DNA of 64,000 nucleotides from Maniola hyperantus (GCF_902806685.2 NC_048546.1:558001-622000), one strand, 5' to 3'; counted from the stretch's first letter, positions 1 to 10,735 are shown. Notes: generated by a model from the sequence alone, not told the origin. Translations and numbers: made by a program.

Positions 1-304
1 ATTTTAAATATAAAATAAAATAGCTTTAAGTCTTGGAAAACTGATAAAGCAAATAATTACCGAGTTGTAAACGTAATAATTATAATAAACATAATTATAA
101 AACCATTCTATTATTCTCTTAATCCATCGATTTCTATGGTGTTACAGTAGGATTAGTATCTTAAAAGATTAGTAGAGATGCATTTATCTTATCTTTCAGT
201 CGTATTACTTGAATAAAGAACGAACTATGTATTTATCAGTATAAGTGCATTATCAGAAATCATATCCTTCAACTTCAAGATTTCTTCTGACAACTATGTC
301 GATA
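1..304. other. AT-rich stretch, nothing recognised
   Basis: No coding exon, RNA gene or recognisable repeat boundary is seen here. The stretch is AT-rich and precedes a Helitron-like fragment. Confidence 0.4.
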
Positions 305-485
305 CTAGCTGATGCCTGCGACTTCGTATATTTAGTTTCTTTAAATATCTCGTAGGAACTCCAGGTCTTTGACTATAACCATGTAAAAAACATCACGTCA
401 ATCCGTTGCTCCGTTGCGACGTGATTGAAGGACAAACCGATAAATCAATAAACCAACAAACAAACACACTTTCACATATGGGTAT
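305..485 (+). mobile_element. Helitron-like (Lep1-type) non-autonomous fragment
   Basis: It begins with 'ctagctgatgcctgcgactt' and runs through 'gttgctccgttgcgacgtga' to an 'acacactttcaca' end. The same order of blocks recurs many times in the window. The family assignment is from memory of lepidopteran repeats and was not searched. Confidence 0.55.
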
Positions 486-509
486 TGATAAGATATCTTT
501 TGGTTAACA

Positions 510-665
510 TTTGGTGAAACTGCTCAACGGGTTGCAAAGGTGAAGTGGCAATGGGCAGGGCACATAGTTCGAATAACCGATAGACGCTTGGGTCCCAATG
601 TACTAGAATGACGACCTCACGCCGGAAAGCGCAGCGTTGGAAGACCCCTAGGTTGCCATAAGATA
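510..665 (+). mobile_element. RTE-type LINE, decayed reverse transcriptase C-terminus
   Basis: In one frame it reads as the C-terminal block of lepidopteran RTE-type reverse transcriptases (RVAKVKWQWAGHIVR, then GKRSVGRP). An in-frame stop interrupts it. The same block starts again at the right edge of the window. It is a dead, 5'-truncated copy. Confidence 0.6.
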
Positions 666-794
666 TTAAACGAGTCAAAAAAATTATGTGTTTTCTGAAT
701 CCTGTCAAAAAATTCTCAAAATTAATTCTTAAAATTATCCGATTCTGTAAAATTTTTTCATTTAAAAAAAGGTACATTATCCACGCGTGCTATT

Positions 795-1020
795 AGTACC
801 CATATTATAAGTGTGAAAGTGTGTTTGTTTGTTGGTTTGTCCTTTAATCACATCGCAACGGAGCAACCAATCGACTTGATTTTTTGCATGGGTATAGTTA
901 AAGACCTGGAGAGTGACATAGGTTACTTTTTATCCCGGAAAATCAAACAGTTCCCACGGGTTTTTAAAAACATAAATCCACGCGGATGAAGTCGCAGTCA
1001 AAAGCTAGTGATAAAATATA
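795..1020 (-). mobile_element. Helitron-like (Lep1-type) fragment
   Basis: This is an inverted copy of the 305-485 family. On the minus strand it carries the 'cgcggatgaagtcgc' core near 980 and ends near 800 in the 'acacactttcac' block. Confidence 0.55.
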
Positions 1021-1364
1021 AGTCAGGCAAATTATCTAAAGTGTCATATAAACGTAATCTGCAGAAATCAAGATGCGATTAGATATAGCAAAATTATTAT
1101 ATATGTAACACACTCCTATATGTAATTTAGTGTTGTCTAACATAGTGTGGACTGAGGAAGTGTTGTTGTTTGTGTTAGAAAATAATAAATAGTTCCTAGG
1201 TAAGAAATATCACTATTCACTACATATTATAAAGTTCCTCCGCCACATTGGTCTGTATGTAGGTACGTACTAATGCCAGAAACTACTATAGAGATATTTA
1301 TTAAGTTTTCAGTAATAGATAGACAGATTCTCGGGAAAAGTTTAGGTGTTTATTAATTTACTAG

Positions 1365-1580
1365 ATGATGCCCGCGACTTCGTCCGCGTGGATTTAGTTT
1401 TTTTTTATAAATCCCGTGGGAATCCTTTAATTTTCCGGGATAAAAAGTAGCCTATGTCTCTATCCAGCAAATAGCTATACCCATTACCCATGCAAAAAAT
1501 CACGTCGATCAGTTGCTCCGTTGCGACGTGATTGAAGGACAAACCAACAAACAAACACTCTTTCGCATTTATAATAGGGG
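1365..1580 (+). mobile_element. Helitron-like (Lep1-type) non-autonomous element
   Basis: A fairly complete copy: 'actagatgatgcccgcgact' at the left, 'ttttccgggataaaaagtag' in the middle, and the 'actctttcgcatttataata' block at the right end. Confidence 0.6.
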
Positions 1581-1682
1581 TAGTGATAGTGATAGAACCG
1601 CTTACAGAATAAAAATTACAAAAATATGCCTTAGGCCTAACTAACTAAAGCCAAAATGGCGAAAATCATGTTACTTTAAAAA

Positions 1683-1867
1683 CAGTAGGGCGATTGTCTA
1701 AAACCTGCATCAATCATTATTACAATCTCAATTGATCTGATTGGCCGAATTTGTGCGATTCTTGTTGCAACAATGCATTGTGGCCAATAGTGAGCGAGCA
1801 TTAACCAATCAGAGATGATTGCGATCGTGACATTGTAGCTGTCAAACAGCCGCGGTAGGGCCACTGG
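1683..1867 (-). mobile_element. About 185-bp MITE-like repeat, copy 1 of 3
   Basis: It is bounded by 'cagtagggcgattgtc' and 'ggtagggccactg'. The same sequence appears at about 21625-21807 and, inverted, at 40777-40962. The ends share only a short imperfect inverted CAGT..GGGC, so its class is uncertain. Confidence 0.55.
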
Positions 1868-2284
1868 TCGATAATGACAAGTTCAACGTACTTGTATGAG
1901 TATAGGTTACTGAGCGCACGCAATAGGTATGGTATGTGGATATGATTGATGCATGATTGATGCATGATTGACACCTCCAAGTCCATCCAAGTCATAAGTT
2001 TTATTCCTCTGCAAATGATACATAGGTATCTTAACGGCAGTACTTTGATGCGTTTTCGTACGAATTCGACGAGCACGAGTCAAATTCGTACCAAAACATA
2101 CACCGAAGTGTGTACGATTAGCCTATTACTTATCCATTGCATGCCCCTCACGTTTTTCGTTGAAGAACAGCCTATGGATCGATAAGACTCAATAACTAAC
2201 CGACTTTAAAACAATGTACTTAAGGTAACATTTTTCTCTAACATAGTGTTTCGAAGGTAAAAGGGACGGATGAAAGACGAGTAC

Positions 2285-2650
2285 TTGCGACTGAAATGCG
2301 AATGTTGAGATGTGTGATGTGATGGATAAGATAAAGAATGAATATACAATAAGGGGAAGTCTAAAAGTAGCGCCAGTGGTAGAAAAGATGAAGGGTAATA
2401 GGCTGGCGTGGTATAGGCAGATAATGCGGAGGGATGAAAGCCATGTCACTAGATTAGAAGAATGTAAAGCATGTATGTGGAAGTAAAAAAGAGGAGAAGA
2501 CGACCAAAGTAAAGGTGGATGGATTGCGTGAAAAAGGGATGGATAGTACTTTGACGAATGACAGAAGTGAGTGGAAAAAGAAGACTTGTTGTTCCGACCC
2601 CGCGTAGCGTGGGATAAGGTAAGGAAGAAGAAGATAATGTTTCGAAGCTC
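2285..2650 (+). mobile_element. RTE-type LINE 3' end, decayed
   Basis: Broken frames read like the C-terminal domain of a lepidopteran endonuclease/reverse transcriptase protein (EMRMLR, then a WYRQ-type block and a GRRRPK-like block). It finishes with the typical 'cgtagcgtgggataaggtaa' tail followed by gaagaagaag. Multiple stops mark it as a fossil. Confidence 0.6.
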
Positions 2651-2974
2651 GAAATCCATCATCGCTGTCGAGGGACATAAACTCGTACTAACCGGATTGA
2701 CCTCGAGATTGCCGCTTGCGTCACCTTCGCGAATATTTTAGCTATAAATAATATAAATCAGTCTTACCTAGTTCGAAGGTCGATGGCATAAAGTTTAGTA
2801 GAGACCTACAAATAAAATGCTGTAGTTTGTGTGATTATTTGTTTGTTTAAGCGCGCAAACCTCCCAAGGTGGGTTGTAGCTAGTACTGAGTTTTTCAATT
2901 CGATTGAGCATTCTGAATTTTCAGAGAGTATCTAAACCCCACTTCAGGAACTTTTGTTTTTGTTTTTGGGTTAT

Positions 2975-3195
2975 ATTATCTAAATATATAAAAGGATTGA
3001 CTGACTGACTGATCTATCAACGCACAGCTCAAACTACTGAACGGATCGGGCTGAAATTTAGCATGCAGATAGCTATTATGACGTAGGCATCCGCTAAGAG
3101 AGGATTTTTGAAAATTGAACCCCTAAGGGGGTGAAATAGGGCTTTGAAATTTGTGTAGTCCACGCGGACGAAGTCGCGATCATAAGCTAATGTAC
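2975..3195 (-). mobile_element. Helitron-like element, 'gatcagtcag' subfamily
   Basis: On the minus strand it reads 'cgcgacttcgtccgcgtgga', then 'ccccttaggggttcaatttt', then 'gttgatagatcagtcagtca' and a short AT tail. Related copies lie at 16195, 18374, 22100, 33208, 48800 and 56535. All are non-coding. Confidence 0.6.
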
Positions 3196-3419
3196 CTAGA
3201 TTAGGTACTATATACTATACCTAACGAATTAGGAAGTTACGATTTATACCTATAGTTGTTGAGTATAAAATGTATGAGTATATCGCGATACCAGTTCGAA
3301 TCCTGACGAAATCATCCAATTAGTATTTTGTAATTTATTGTATGTATAAAACAGTGAAATTTCAAGGTCACGGTCGGCCATTACGGCACTACGGACCGTA
3401 ATGCGCATGTGACGAGATA

Positions 3420-3615
3420 TCTTCTCTATATATAAAAACGAATCGCTGAATGTGTTGCTGATCGCAAATCTCGAGAACAGCTGAACCGATTTCGCTAATT
3501 CTTTTTTCATAATATTCCTTGAAGTACGAGGATGGTTCTTGCGGAGAGAAAGTATTAAAAAATATATTAAAGAATCGACTGTTAGGCGGTACGAAGTTCG
3601 CCGGGGCAGCTAGTG
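3420..3615 (+). mobile_element. Short non-autonomous repeat ('gaatcgctgaatgtgttgct')
   Basis: It shares its length and sequence with 7016-7205, which lies in a regucalcin intron. It ends in 'acgaagttcgccggggcagc' followed by tagt. No open frame is present. It is probably another Helitron-like or MITE family. Confidence 0.5.
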
Positions 3616-3899
3616 TGTAATAGTTTTGGATATATTTTGATTTATAGAAATCTTTATTAATCAGCGATTAGCAAATAATGTGTTTTGCATAAAATTCCAG
3701 AAGGGGTGAGTTGCACAATTATTAATTTTAAGCTAGGCATCGCTTTAGCTTTATTGGTTTTTAAATGTCGATTTCTCGATTGTCGTAGCTTAAAGGAATG
3801 CCCTTGGACCCTGACCTTTACAAACCCTGAATACAGCTAGCCGAGGTCTGGTTTTGGCAGAGTTCTAAGAATCCAAACATTAAAGCAACAACTCTCCTG

Positions 3900-4160
3900 G
3901 CGCCTAAAACCTAGGATAAGCTTTAGCCTAAGTGCTTGTTGTGTATACATTATACATTATATTTATTATTGTATATACATTTATTCTTAATCTAAATTAA
4001 TTAATTTATCTTAATTTATTCTAAATGTTTAAATAGTTTTCATTATAATTTTAAGTACCTACCTAATCTCTTGTGGCCTTCTGTTAAACCTAGATTTAGA
4101 TTTAAATAGTAATTATGTAATTACGCTTACTTTCAAATAAACAAAAATAAAAATACAATA
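3900..4160 (+). mobile_element. LINE 3' untranslated tail
   Basis: AT-rich, ending in 'ctttcaaataaacaaaaata'. A second copy with the same 'cttttggccttctgttatac' block and ending lies at 46140-46330, so it is a dispersed element rather than a gene end. Confidence 0.5.
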
Positions 4161-4404
4161 AACCTAGTTCAGATGGTTAGGAATTTAGATAAATTAATAA
4201 GTGCATATGACAAATAAATTAGTTTTGAAACGTTATGTGTAGCATTATTGAAGGAAACCCGTAGGTAACATTACGTAGGTATATATGTATTTTTTGTATT
4301 ACGGTCTAAAAAAAGAAAGTTTTTCGAAGAAAATAAGCTTTCATTCGTAATGGGTGAATCAGAGTCGTGTTCGAGTTTACGTTTTTGAAGTTTTTTTTAT
4401 TACA

Positions 4405-4650
4405 GAACTAGCGACCCGCCCTGGCTTCGCATGGGTGCAACGTAAATGTGGTGTCATTAATGGCCTCGGAAACTCTCAAATGAGAGGATTTTTTTGAGAA
4501 TTAAACTATAGCTATAAACCTTCCTCTTGAATCACTCTATCTATTGGTGAAAACCGCATTAAAATCCGTTGCGTAGTTTAAAAGATCTACGCGTTCATAC
4601 ATACATACAGACGCGGGAAGCGACTTTATTTTATACTATGTAGAGATAGA
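4405..4650 (+). mobile_element. Helitron-like repeat ('ctagcgacccgccctggctt')
   Basis: This is the familiar insect repeat starting 'ctagcgacccgcc', with a central 'gttgcgtagtttaaaagatc' block and a 'catacatacatacagacgcg' block near the end. It is non-coding. Recognition is from memory. Confidence 0.55.
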
Positions 4651-4854
4651 GAAGAAAACATACAGTATACCATAAAACCAAAGTTAATTCACGAGATTAT
4701 TACATGGGCCAGTAAAGTTTTCACCGTTAAGTTAGTACACATTTCCTGTGAAATTGCAGCCAAACTTGCCAAAGGCTAACTTGTATCAAAATAATAATAA
4801 TAAAGAATACAATAGCCAGACAGACGGACGGACGGACAGCGCGAGCGGAGGCTT

Positions 4855-4985
4855 AGTAATAGTCCCGTTTCCACCCTTCGAGTCATCGTCCCAAAGCTGC
4901 CTGACTACAGACTACGGTTCTCCTCCTAGAATGAGAAGGCTTTGGCAATAGTCTACCACGCTGGCCAAGTGCGGATAGGACGGCT
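4855..4985 (-). mobile_element. SINE tail fragment
   Basis: On the minus strand it matches the body of the tRNA-derived SINE at 30261-30571 (the 'tagactatgg' and 'cttctcattctgag' blocks). The tRNA-like head is missing. Confidence 0.45.
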
Positions 4986-5126
4986 CCCTTCGAATAATGA
5001 ACCGTCTGAAATCACCTTTATTTTACGACTCACTAATTTGAGTGTAGAGATTACGTATCTAGTAGGTGGTATCCGCGAAATGACATAGTGACGTCATTCA
5101 GTCATTAACCAGTGAACGCCATGTGC

Positions 5127-5198
5127 TCAGTCAGTCGCTTTCATAAGAACTAAACGTTTAGTTATTTACCTACTGCCGTGCGAGTATATTGTGAAGTG
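5127..5198 (+). promoter_or_regulatory. Candidate promoter/5' noncoding exon of SMP-30 gene 1
   Basis: Coding exon 1 begins exactly at a splice acceptor, so a 5' noncoding exon must lie upstream. A TCAGT arthropod-type initiator occurs at 5127-5131, and a good donor (gaagtg/gtaagaaa) follows at 5199. No TATA box is evident. The TSS and exon are inferred from sequence patterns only; a different upstream exon is quite possible. Confidence 0.3.
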
Positions 5199-5329
5199 GT
5201 AAGAAAATGTAGTTAGTTTTTAAGTGTTGTTTTTAGTGCGTTAAAAACCTAGTTATTATTAGAAAGACATGGTAAGGAACGCGTCACTGTTACTAGACTT
5301 GCCTGTTTCACGACCGCTAAATAATCTTT

Positions 5330-5635
5330 ACCTGTCGAATAGATGTTTTGGCAGTTCAATTAGTCTGGTGGGAGGCTAGTTACCACCGTTCCTGCAAAGC
5401 CGTGCCGCCAAAGGATTTAACGTTCCGGTACGGTGCCACAGATATCTACTCGTGTGACGATGCCGTGTAGACAAAATTGATATGTGTGTGTTTAATAAAA
5501 ACTATCACACCATATCTACGCTAGCCCGTTTCCATCATTACCAGGTTAACCCGGTACGGGAAAGCGCGGGTGTGCAGGGCGTCCCCCGCCTCATACCCCG
5601 ATTGCCATCTTAACCTGTCGCGGACTATATACAAT
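5330..5635 (+). mobile_element. Retroelement 3' end plus GC-rich MITE
   Basis: It contains the 'gtttaataaaaactatcaca' block, also found near 10260 and 37440. This is followed by a GC-rich unit (about 5525-5635) with 'ccccgattgccatcttaacc' near its right end. That unit has a relative at 50315-50455, where it forms an inverted repeat. It lies in intron 1 of SMP-30 gene 1. Confidence 0.45.
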
Positions 5636-6057
5636 TTTTAGGGTTCTGTACCTCAAAAGGAAAAAAATAACCCTTATAGGATCACTTTGTTGTCTGTCTG
5701 TCAAGAAACCTACAGGGTACTTCCCGTTGACCTAGAATCATGAAATTTAGCAGGTAGGTAGGTCTTATAGCAGACATTAGGGGAAAAATCTGAAAACCGT
5801 GAATTTGTGGTTACATCACAAGAAAAAAATTTAAATGTGTTCATGAACAAATATTGCTATTTTCGACTTTCAAAGTAAGATTGCTATATCAAGTGGGGTA
5901 TCATATGAAAGGGCTTTACCTGTACATTCTAAAACAGATTTTTATTTGTTTTAGGCATAATAGTTTTTGATTTATCGTGCAAAATGTTTATAAAATACGA
6001 TTGTAGTACGGAACCCTCAGTGCGCGAGTCTGACTCGTACTTGGCCGGTTTTTTTTA
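5635..6057 (-). mobile_element. 'gttccgtac' dispersed repeat
   Basis: A full-length inverted copy of a roughly 430-bp family whose ends are 'gccaagtgcgagtcag' and 'ttttgaggtacggaacccta'. Other copies lie at 8388, 13583, 18978, 20059, 25430, 49308 and 52990. It ends only 26 bp before the acceptor of SMP-30 gene 1 coding exon 1. Confidence 0.65.
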
Positions 6058-6083
6058 CAAGAGTGTGTATCTTTTGTGGGCAG

Positions 6084-9000
6084 ATGCCCGTGGAGGTGAG
6101 TCCCGTGACAGCGCCGGTGTGGCTGGGCGAGGGCCCGCACTGGTCGCACCACCACCGCGCCTTGTTCTTCGTCAGCATCTTCGACAAGTCCATACACAAG
6201 TACGACCCCGTCTCCGGCAAGCACACTAGCGCCAAGCTGGGTGAGTGGCAATATCAAATCTTTGAAAAGAGCAACCGTCGAGTTTCTTGCTGGTTCTTCT
6301 CGGTAGGAAAGGCATTCCGAACCAGTGGTAGATGATTTTGACGATTCAAAAGTACATACTTGCAAAAGTTTACTTGAATAAAAATATATTCTATTCTATT
6401 CCATAATATACTTCGATGCTAAATTATTTCGACAGTCGAATTCTATCAACGTTGGTGGGATGTAAAATCTTAAGGTCCGAACGCATTCCCGCTGCGCTGC
6501 GTGTGCGTCAAGTGCGTTGAGACCATTATACAGTACCCGGCAGAAAGCTATGTAGGTACCTCGACATTTCGGCTTTGCAGAGAGCGTTGTCTCTGTCACT
6601 CATACCTATATAACGTTTATAACGTTTTGTCGGTCTCAACGACAAAGAGAACGCTCTAAAAATCTGCTATCTCCTTCTAAAGGTCGATGCGCTTACATTA
6701 CTTTCTGCCGCGTGTTGGTTTCAACGACAGAGACAACGCTCTACAAATTGCTATCTCCTTCTAAAGGTCAGTGTACATTACTTTCTGCCGCGTACCGTAC
6801 TTATTTACGAACGTATTTAGCCATGTTGAATGACTAATATTCCCCTTTCCTCTCCAACTAAGCGTCAAGCTTGTGCTAGGTGTAGGTACGACAATAGTGC
6901 AACGGGCGGGGTTTGAACCGTCGACCTTTCGGTTTTCAGTCCACTCCTTTACCTGTTGAGCTATTGAGGCTCTGAATTTGTTGATTGATGTTGTTTTCCT
7001 GTTCCTTTTACTATGACTGAATCTCTATATGTATATTAAAATGAATCGCTAAATGTGTTGCTGATCGCAAATCTGGAGAACAGCTGAACCGATTTCGCTA
7101 ATTCTTTTTTTATAATATTCCTTGAAGTACGAAGATGGTTCTTACGGAGAGAAAAATTTAAAAAATTGCCTGAAAAAGAATCGACTGTTAGGCGATACGA
7201 AGTTCGAAGTGAATGTTTCAGCGGACATGCCGGGTTTCATCATCCCGCTAGAAGGGACCACGGATCGCTTCGTGGTGGGGCTGAAACTGGACGTGGTGGT
7301 GGTTGTGTGGGACGGGGAGGGGGAGGGGGAGGCGAAGGTGGAGAGGACTGTGGCGCGGCTGGACGCACACTCACCACAGAATAGGATCAACGATGCTAAG
7401 GCTGATCCGCGGGGGAGACTGTTTGTTGGTAATTGTTCATTTGACTTAAAGTCAAAGTCAAAGTCTGGGAATGAATTGCTTTAACAGCTTTGATAGTTTA
7501 AATAAGTTTTGAGTGATATTGTGAAATGGTGATATACCTGGCTGAGTTTTTTGTGGGCTCTTCTCAGACCAGGGCGCGTTTGAAACCCTCGTAGCTGTAG
7601 TCGTAGTTTACGTAATTAAATTATCATCATTACAACAAATTATGTTACGTTTTCAACAATGGACAATCAAAAAGACATTTATTCAAAATATCAATTTTTT
7701 ATTAAAATGAAATGGGAGTGATAATTAAATATGTAACTAATTTTGAAAATTAAATATTAAAAGAAATAAAAAAAAATAACTTAAAACTATAGCTGTGAGC
7801 TTGTTTCGTATGAAACGAAACAACAAAATTAGTTTTCTGACTACATAATATTTGCATTATTATGATTAGTAACTAATTATATTTATTGTATTTATTGTTT
7901 AAAAATCTAGCATTGGCTTTGCTGACACAATTCATTGATATGTTTTGCAAATAATAGCTCTAGTGAAATCTTAAAAAAAACTTGTAGCTTGCTGCGCTTG
8001 CGTGCCCATTAATCAATCTAGCCACAATCGCAATAAAATCGGAGTCCGAAAATTTCTTCCAGGTACAATGGGCCACGAATACGAACCCGGTAAATTCCAC
8101 CTCAAAAAGGGTTCCCTATACCGCCTCGACCATGACGGCTCACTCCACCGCGTGGTCTCAGACGTGGACATCTCTAACGGCCTGTGCTGGAGCGTGGACG
8201 AACAGGCGTTCTACTACGCGGACTCCTTTGAGTACGCGATACGACGGTACGACTACGACATCGAAACAGGCGATATATGTGAGTATAATGCGTAAAAATC
8301 GATCGAAAACAATCGATTGTTCAATTGTTATCGAACATCGAATTATTCAATGGATATTCGAATAAATCGCCCAACGAAAAATAAAAATAAAACCGGCCAA
8401 GTGCTAGTCAGGCTCGCGCAACGAGGGTTCCGTACTACAGTCGTATTTTTTTCGACATTTTGCACGATTATTTAAAAACTATGATGCATAAAAATAAATA
8501 AAATCTGTTTTAGAATGCACAGGTGAAGATCTTTCATATGGTACCCCACTTGATATAGTTATCTTACTTTGAAAATTCAAAACACTAATTATTACTTAAT
8601 GACCACAATTTAATTTTTTTGTGTGATGTAACCACAAATTGACGATTTTCAGATTTTCCCCCTTATGTCTGCTATAAGACCAAATTTCATGATTCTAGGT
8701 CTGTTATGTTATCCCATACAAATGAAAGAGACAAAAATCTCAGTGGGCTCTGACCATTTGGAGCCACCAACCAATCACAAACACTAAGCAATGTTTTCTA
8801 ATTGAATTTAGAATGTTTTTGAAAACATGTTTGTGATTGGTTGGTGACTCAAAATGGTTAACACCCACTGAGTATATTTGTTTGCAGCGAACCCTATTGG
8901 ACAGAGAGGCAGCCAGAAAACCAAGTGATCCTATAAGGGTTCCTTTTGAGGTACGGAACCCTAAAAATGATTATTTTGTATTTGTTTCCAGCGAATCCTC

Positions 9001-10716
9001 GTATAGTGTTCCGCTACAAGGATCACGGCTTGGAAGGCATCGCGGACGGGATGACCATCGACACCGACGGGAACCTGTGGGTGGCCAACTTTGACGGATC
9101 ACAGGTACCTATAACCTATAGGGTACCTACTAACTATTCAGGATGCTGATGGGGCTGCCCGGATTCTGCAGCGCGTCAGGGATGTTCGCCGAGGCGCATG
9201 TAGACTGTTTCTATACTAGTATGCGGGCGCGGCGCACATCCTTGTTGCGTAGAGCCGGACTCTACGCAAGCCCCAACGGCCTCCTGAAGGTATTTTCTGA
9301 TAGGAACGACTGCCAGTACCTGAATCACTGTTGTATGATGTTATGACAAATGTTCAGTTATGACCTTAGGTAAAGTTCGGTATCCTTTGATACATGAATA
9401 TAAAATGGATGGAATCCCTATTCCCAGAGTACAGAACGTGAAAGACCTAGGTGTAATTTTTGATAAAAAATTTACCTTCCATGACCATATTAACACCGTA
9501 GCAGCTGACTCATTTCGAAGATTAGGATTTGTACTACGCAACTCTCGGGAGTTCCATAGTCCTTTGGTAATACGATTACTATATTACGCCTTAGTCCGAA
9601 GCAAGCTCGAAACAAGCACCTGTGTCTGGCATCCGTACGAGGCAAAGTACGGGCTTATATTAGAAAAAGTACAAAAGGCCTTCCTAAGATACCTGAATAA
9701 ACGTTGCTATGGATATTACCCTTTCCTATACCCAAGTCAAATCGATCCTGTCCTAATTTAAATAGTTATAGATGTTTTACTAACAAATAGGCTTAAGTTT
9801 CGTGTAATTACTAACAACAATATGATCCCTGTTGGTCGAAATAAAAACATTTTTTTAAAATAGACAATAGACATTCGTTCACTTGCGTTTCAGTCTTTTT
9901 TTTCAACGGGCGATTCATTCGAATATCAATCGAGTAATTCGAATTAATCGACATTCGAATAAATCGATAACAATCGAACAACAATCGATTGTCTTCGATT
10001 GTTCAATTAGTTACTGCCCGGGTCTGAGACGAACGAATCGAAAATCGAATGCAATTGAATTCGATTTATTTCTTTCAGACATTGCGCTTATTTCTTCGAG
10101 ACATTGCGCTCCGCATTCGTAGACATAACAATTAATGTACCGAACTCTGTCTGATCTGGTGGGGTGCTTCGGCCGTGGCTAGTCACCACCCTACCGTCGC
10201 CATGCCGCCAGCGGTTTAGCGTTCCGGTACGATGTGGCGTAGAAACCGATAAGGGATAGGTTTAATAAAACTGTGAAGGCCTAACTTGTAACAATAAAAA
10301 AACAGGTTTTACTTATCATTGATAAAAATGGCCACGCGATGTAAAGTACTAGTGGCGCCATCTGTTATGATTGAAGGAAACTAAAGTTTGTTTGGTTGTT
10401 CATAATGAAATATTGAGAAGGGTGTAAGCCAGTAGTGGGACTGCAATCATGATGAATACGCGGACTTATTAATTTCCAGGTACTGAAGATCGACCCTCGC
10501 AAAGGCAAACTGCTCCAGAAGTTGCCCACCCCGGCGCTGCAGACCACGTCCTGCACGTGGGGGGGCGAAGCCCTGGACACACTGTACGTGACGACCGCGG
10601 CTATGAATCGCGGCTGTGAGCAGCTCCCGCCCGCCGGAGCCACCTTCCGGGTCACGGGGCTCGGCGTCCGCGGACACCGCAACCACTGCGTCACACTTCA
10701 ACTCAAGGATAAATAA
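6084..10716 (+). CDS. SMP-30/regucalcin (gluconolactonase-like) gene 1
   Basis: SMP-30/gluconolactonase/LRE-family protein, known in insects as regucalcin or anterior fat body protein. It is a cytosolic six-bladed beta-propeller with divalent-metal-dependent lactonase activity. Coding exons are 6084-6240, 7222-7428, 8063-8278, 8992-9104 and 10480-10716 (930 nt, 309 aa; family members are about 300 aa). All junctions are GT-AG and keep phase. Family metal/active-site motifs are visible: LGEGPHW (Glu), RINDAKADPRGR (Asn), DISNGL (Asn) and DGMTIDTDGNLWVA (Asp). The start ATG at 6084 directly follows a splice acceptor, as in both paralogues, which implies an upstream noncoding exon. Unlike genes 2 and 3, exons 4 and 5 are split by an intron holding a LINE fragment. 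An AATAAA overlaps the stop codon. The family call is firm; substrate and calcium role are known only for relatives. Confidence 0.93.
6250..6402 (+). mobile_element. Jockey-type LINE 3' UTR fragment
   Basis: It carries the 'gagtttcttgctggttcttc' block also present at 36845 and, inverted, near 57530, and ends in an 'attctattctattcc' tail. It lies in the intron after coding exon 1 of SMP-30 gene 1. Confidence 0.65.
6440..6800. repeat. Foldback MITE cluster ('tcaacgacagagacaacgct')
   Basis: Blocks reading 'cgttgtctctgtc' and their inverted form 'gacagagacaacgctct' alternate with 'cattactttctgccgcgt'. A related cluster lies at 19620-19930. It is probably two nested inverted-repeat elements in an intron. 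Confidence 0.45.
6880..6975 (-). mobile_element. tRNA-like SINE head fragment
   Basis: On the minus strand it reads as a degenerate tRNA-like segment ('tcaacaggtaaaggagtgga', then a GGTTCAAACCCC B-box-like block). It has no convincing cloverleaf and is taken as a SINE remnant. Confidence 0.4.
7016..7205 (+). mobile_element. Short repeat ('gaatcgctaaatgtgttgct') abutting exon 2
   Basis: This is a second copy of the 3420-3615 family. Its right end ('gttaggcgatacgaagttcg') lies about 15-20 bp before the splice acceptor of SMP-30 gene 1 coding exon 2 (7222). Confidence 0.6.
7440..8050. other. Intron 2 of SMP-30 gene 1, with LINE tail debris
   Basis: The first 200 bases resemble a LINE tail also present at 46890-47080 (the 'tgggctcttctcaga' block, 'gcgcgtttg' and the gtcaaagtcaaagtc repeat). 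The remainder is AT-rich, without recognised content. Confidence 0.45.
8388..8971 (+). mobile_element. 'gttccgtac' repeat with a nested foldback insert
   Basis: The outer element runs from 'aaaaccggccaagtgctagt' to 'gaggtacggaaccctaaaaa'. A separate inverted repeat ('ccaccaaccaatcacaaac' near 8765 and 'gtttgtgattggttggtg' near 8828) is nested in its right half. The outer end stops about 20 bp before the exon 4 acceptor of SMP-30 gene 1. Confidence 0.6.
9125..9765 (+). mobile_element. Jockey-type LINE, reverse transcriptase C-terminal fragment
   Basis: An open frame at 9360-9761 contains the conserved C-terminal blocks of jockey-clade reverse transcriptases: VKDLGVIFDKKFTFHDHI, RRLGFVLRN, LYYALVRSKLE and VWHPYEAKY. 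Upstream, 9143-9300 reads as more retroelement sequence in a different frame with stops. The copy is truncated at both ends and sits in the intron that only SMP-30 gene 1 possesses (9105-10479), on the same strand. Confidence 0.8.
9890..10060. repeat. Region rich in 'ttcgattg'/'caatcgaa' words
   Basis: Short words such as 'gaatatcaatcgag', 'aatcgataacaatcgaa' and 'caatcgattgtcttcgattg' recur in both orientations. The same words occur at 8290-8370. Probably a foldback repeat remnant inside the intron. Confidence 0.35.
10140..10300 (+). mobile_element. Retroelement 3' end fragment
   Basis: It contains 'gtttagcgttccggtacgat' and 'gtttaataaaactgtgaagg', and ends in an A-rich tail. It matches blocks at 5400-5510 and 37390-37560. 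It lies in intron 4 of SMP-30 gene 1. Confidence 0.5.
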
Positions 10717-10735
10717 ATATAAAATGAAAAGAAAA
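10705..10735 (+). terminator. Polyadenylation signal overlapping the gene 1 stop codon
   Basis: AATAAA at 10712-10717 overlaps the TAA stop (10714-10716), and AT-rich DNA follows. This suggests a very short 3' UTR, although weaker AT-rich alternatives lie downstream. The cleavage site is not determined. Confidence 0.35.

Noticed and set aside
9143..9346. A separate 67-codon gene
   Set aside because: Reads as retroelement sequence next to the jockey reverse transcriptase fragment.
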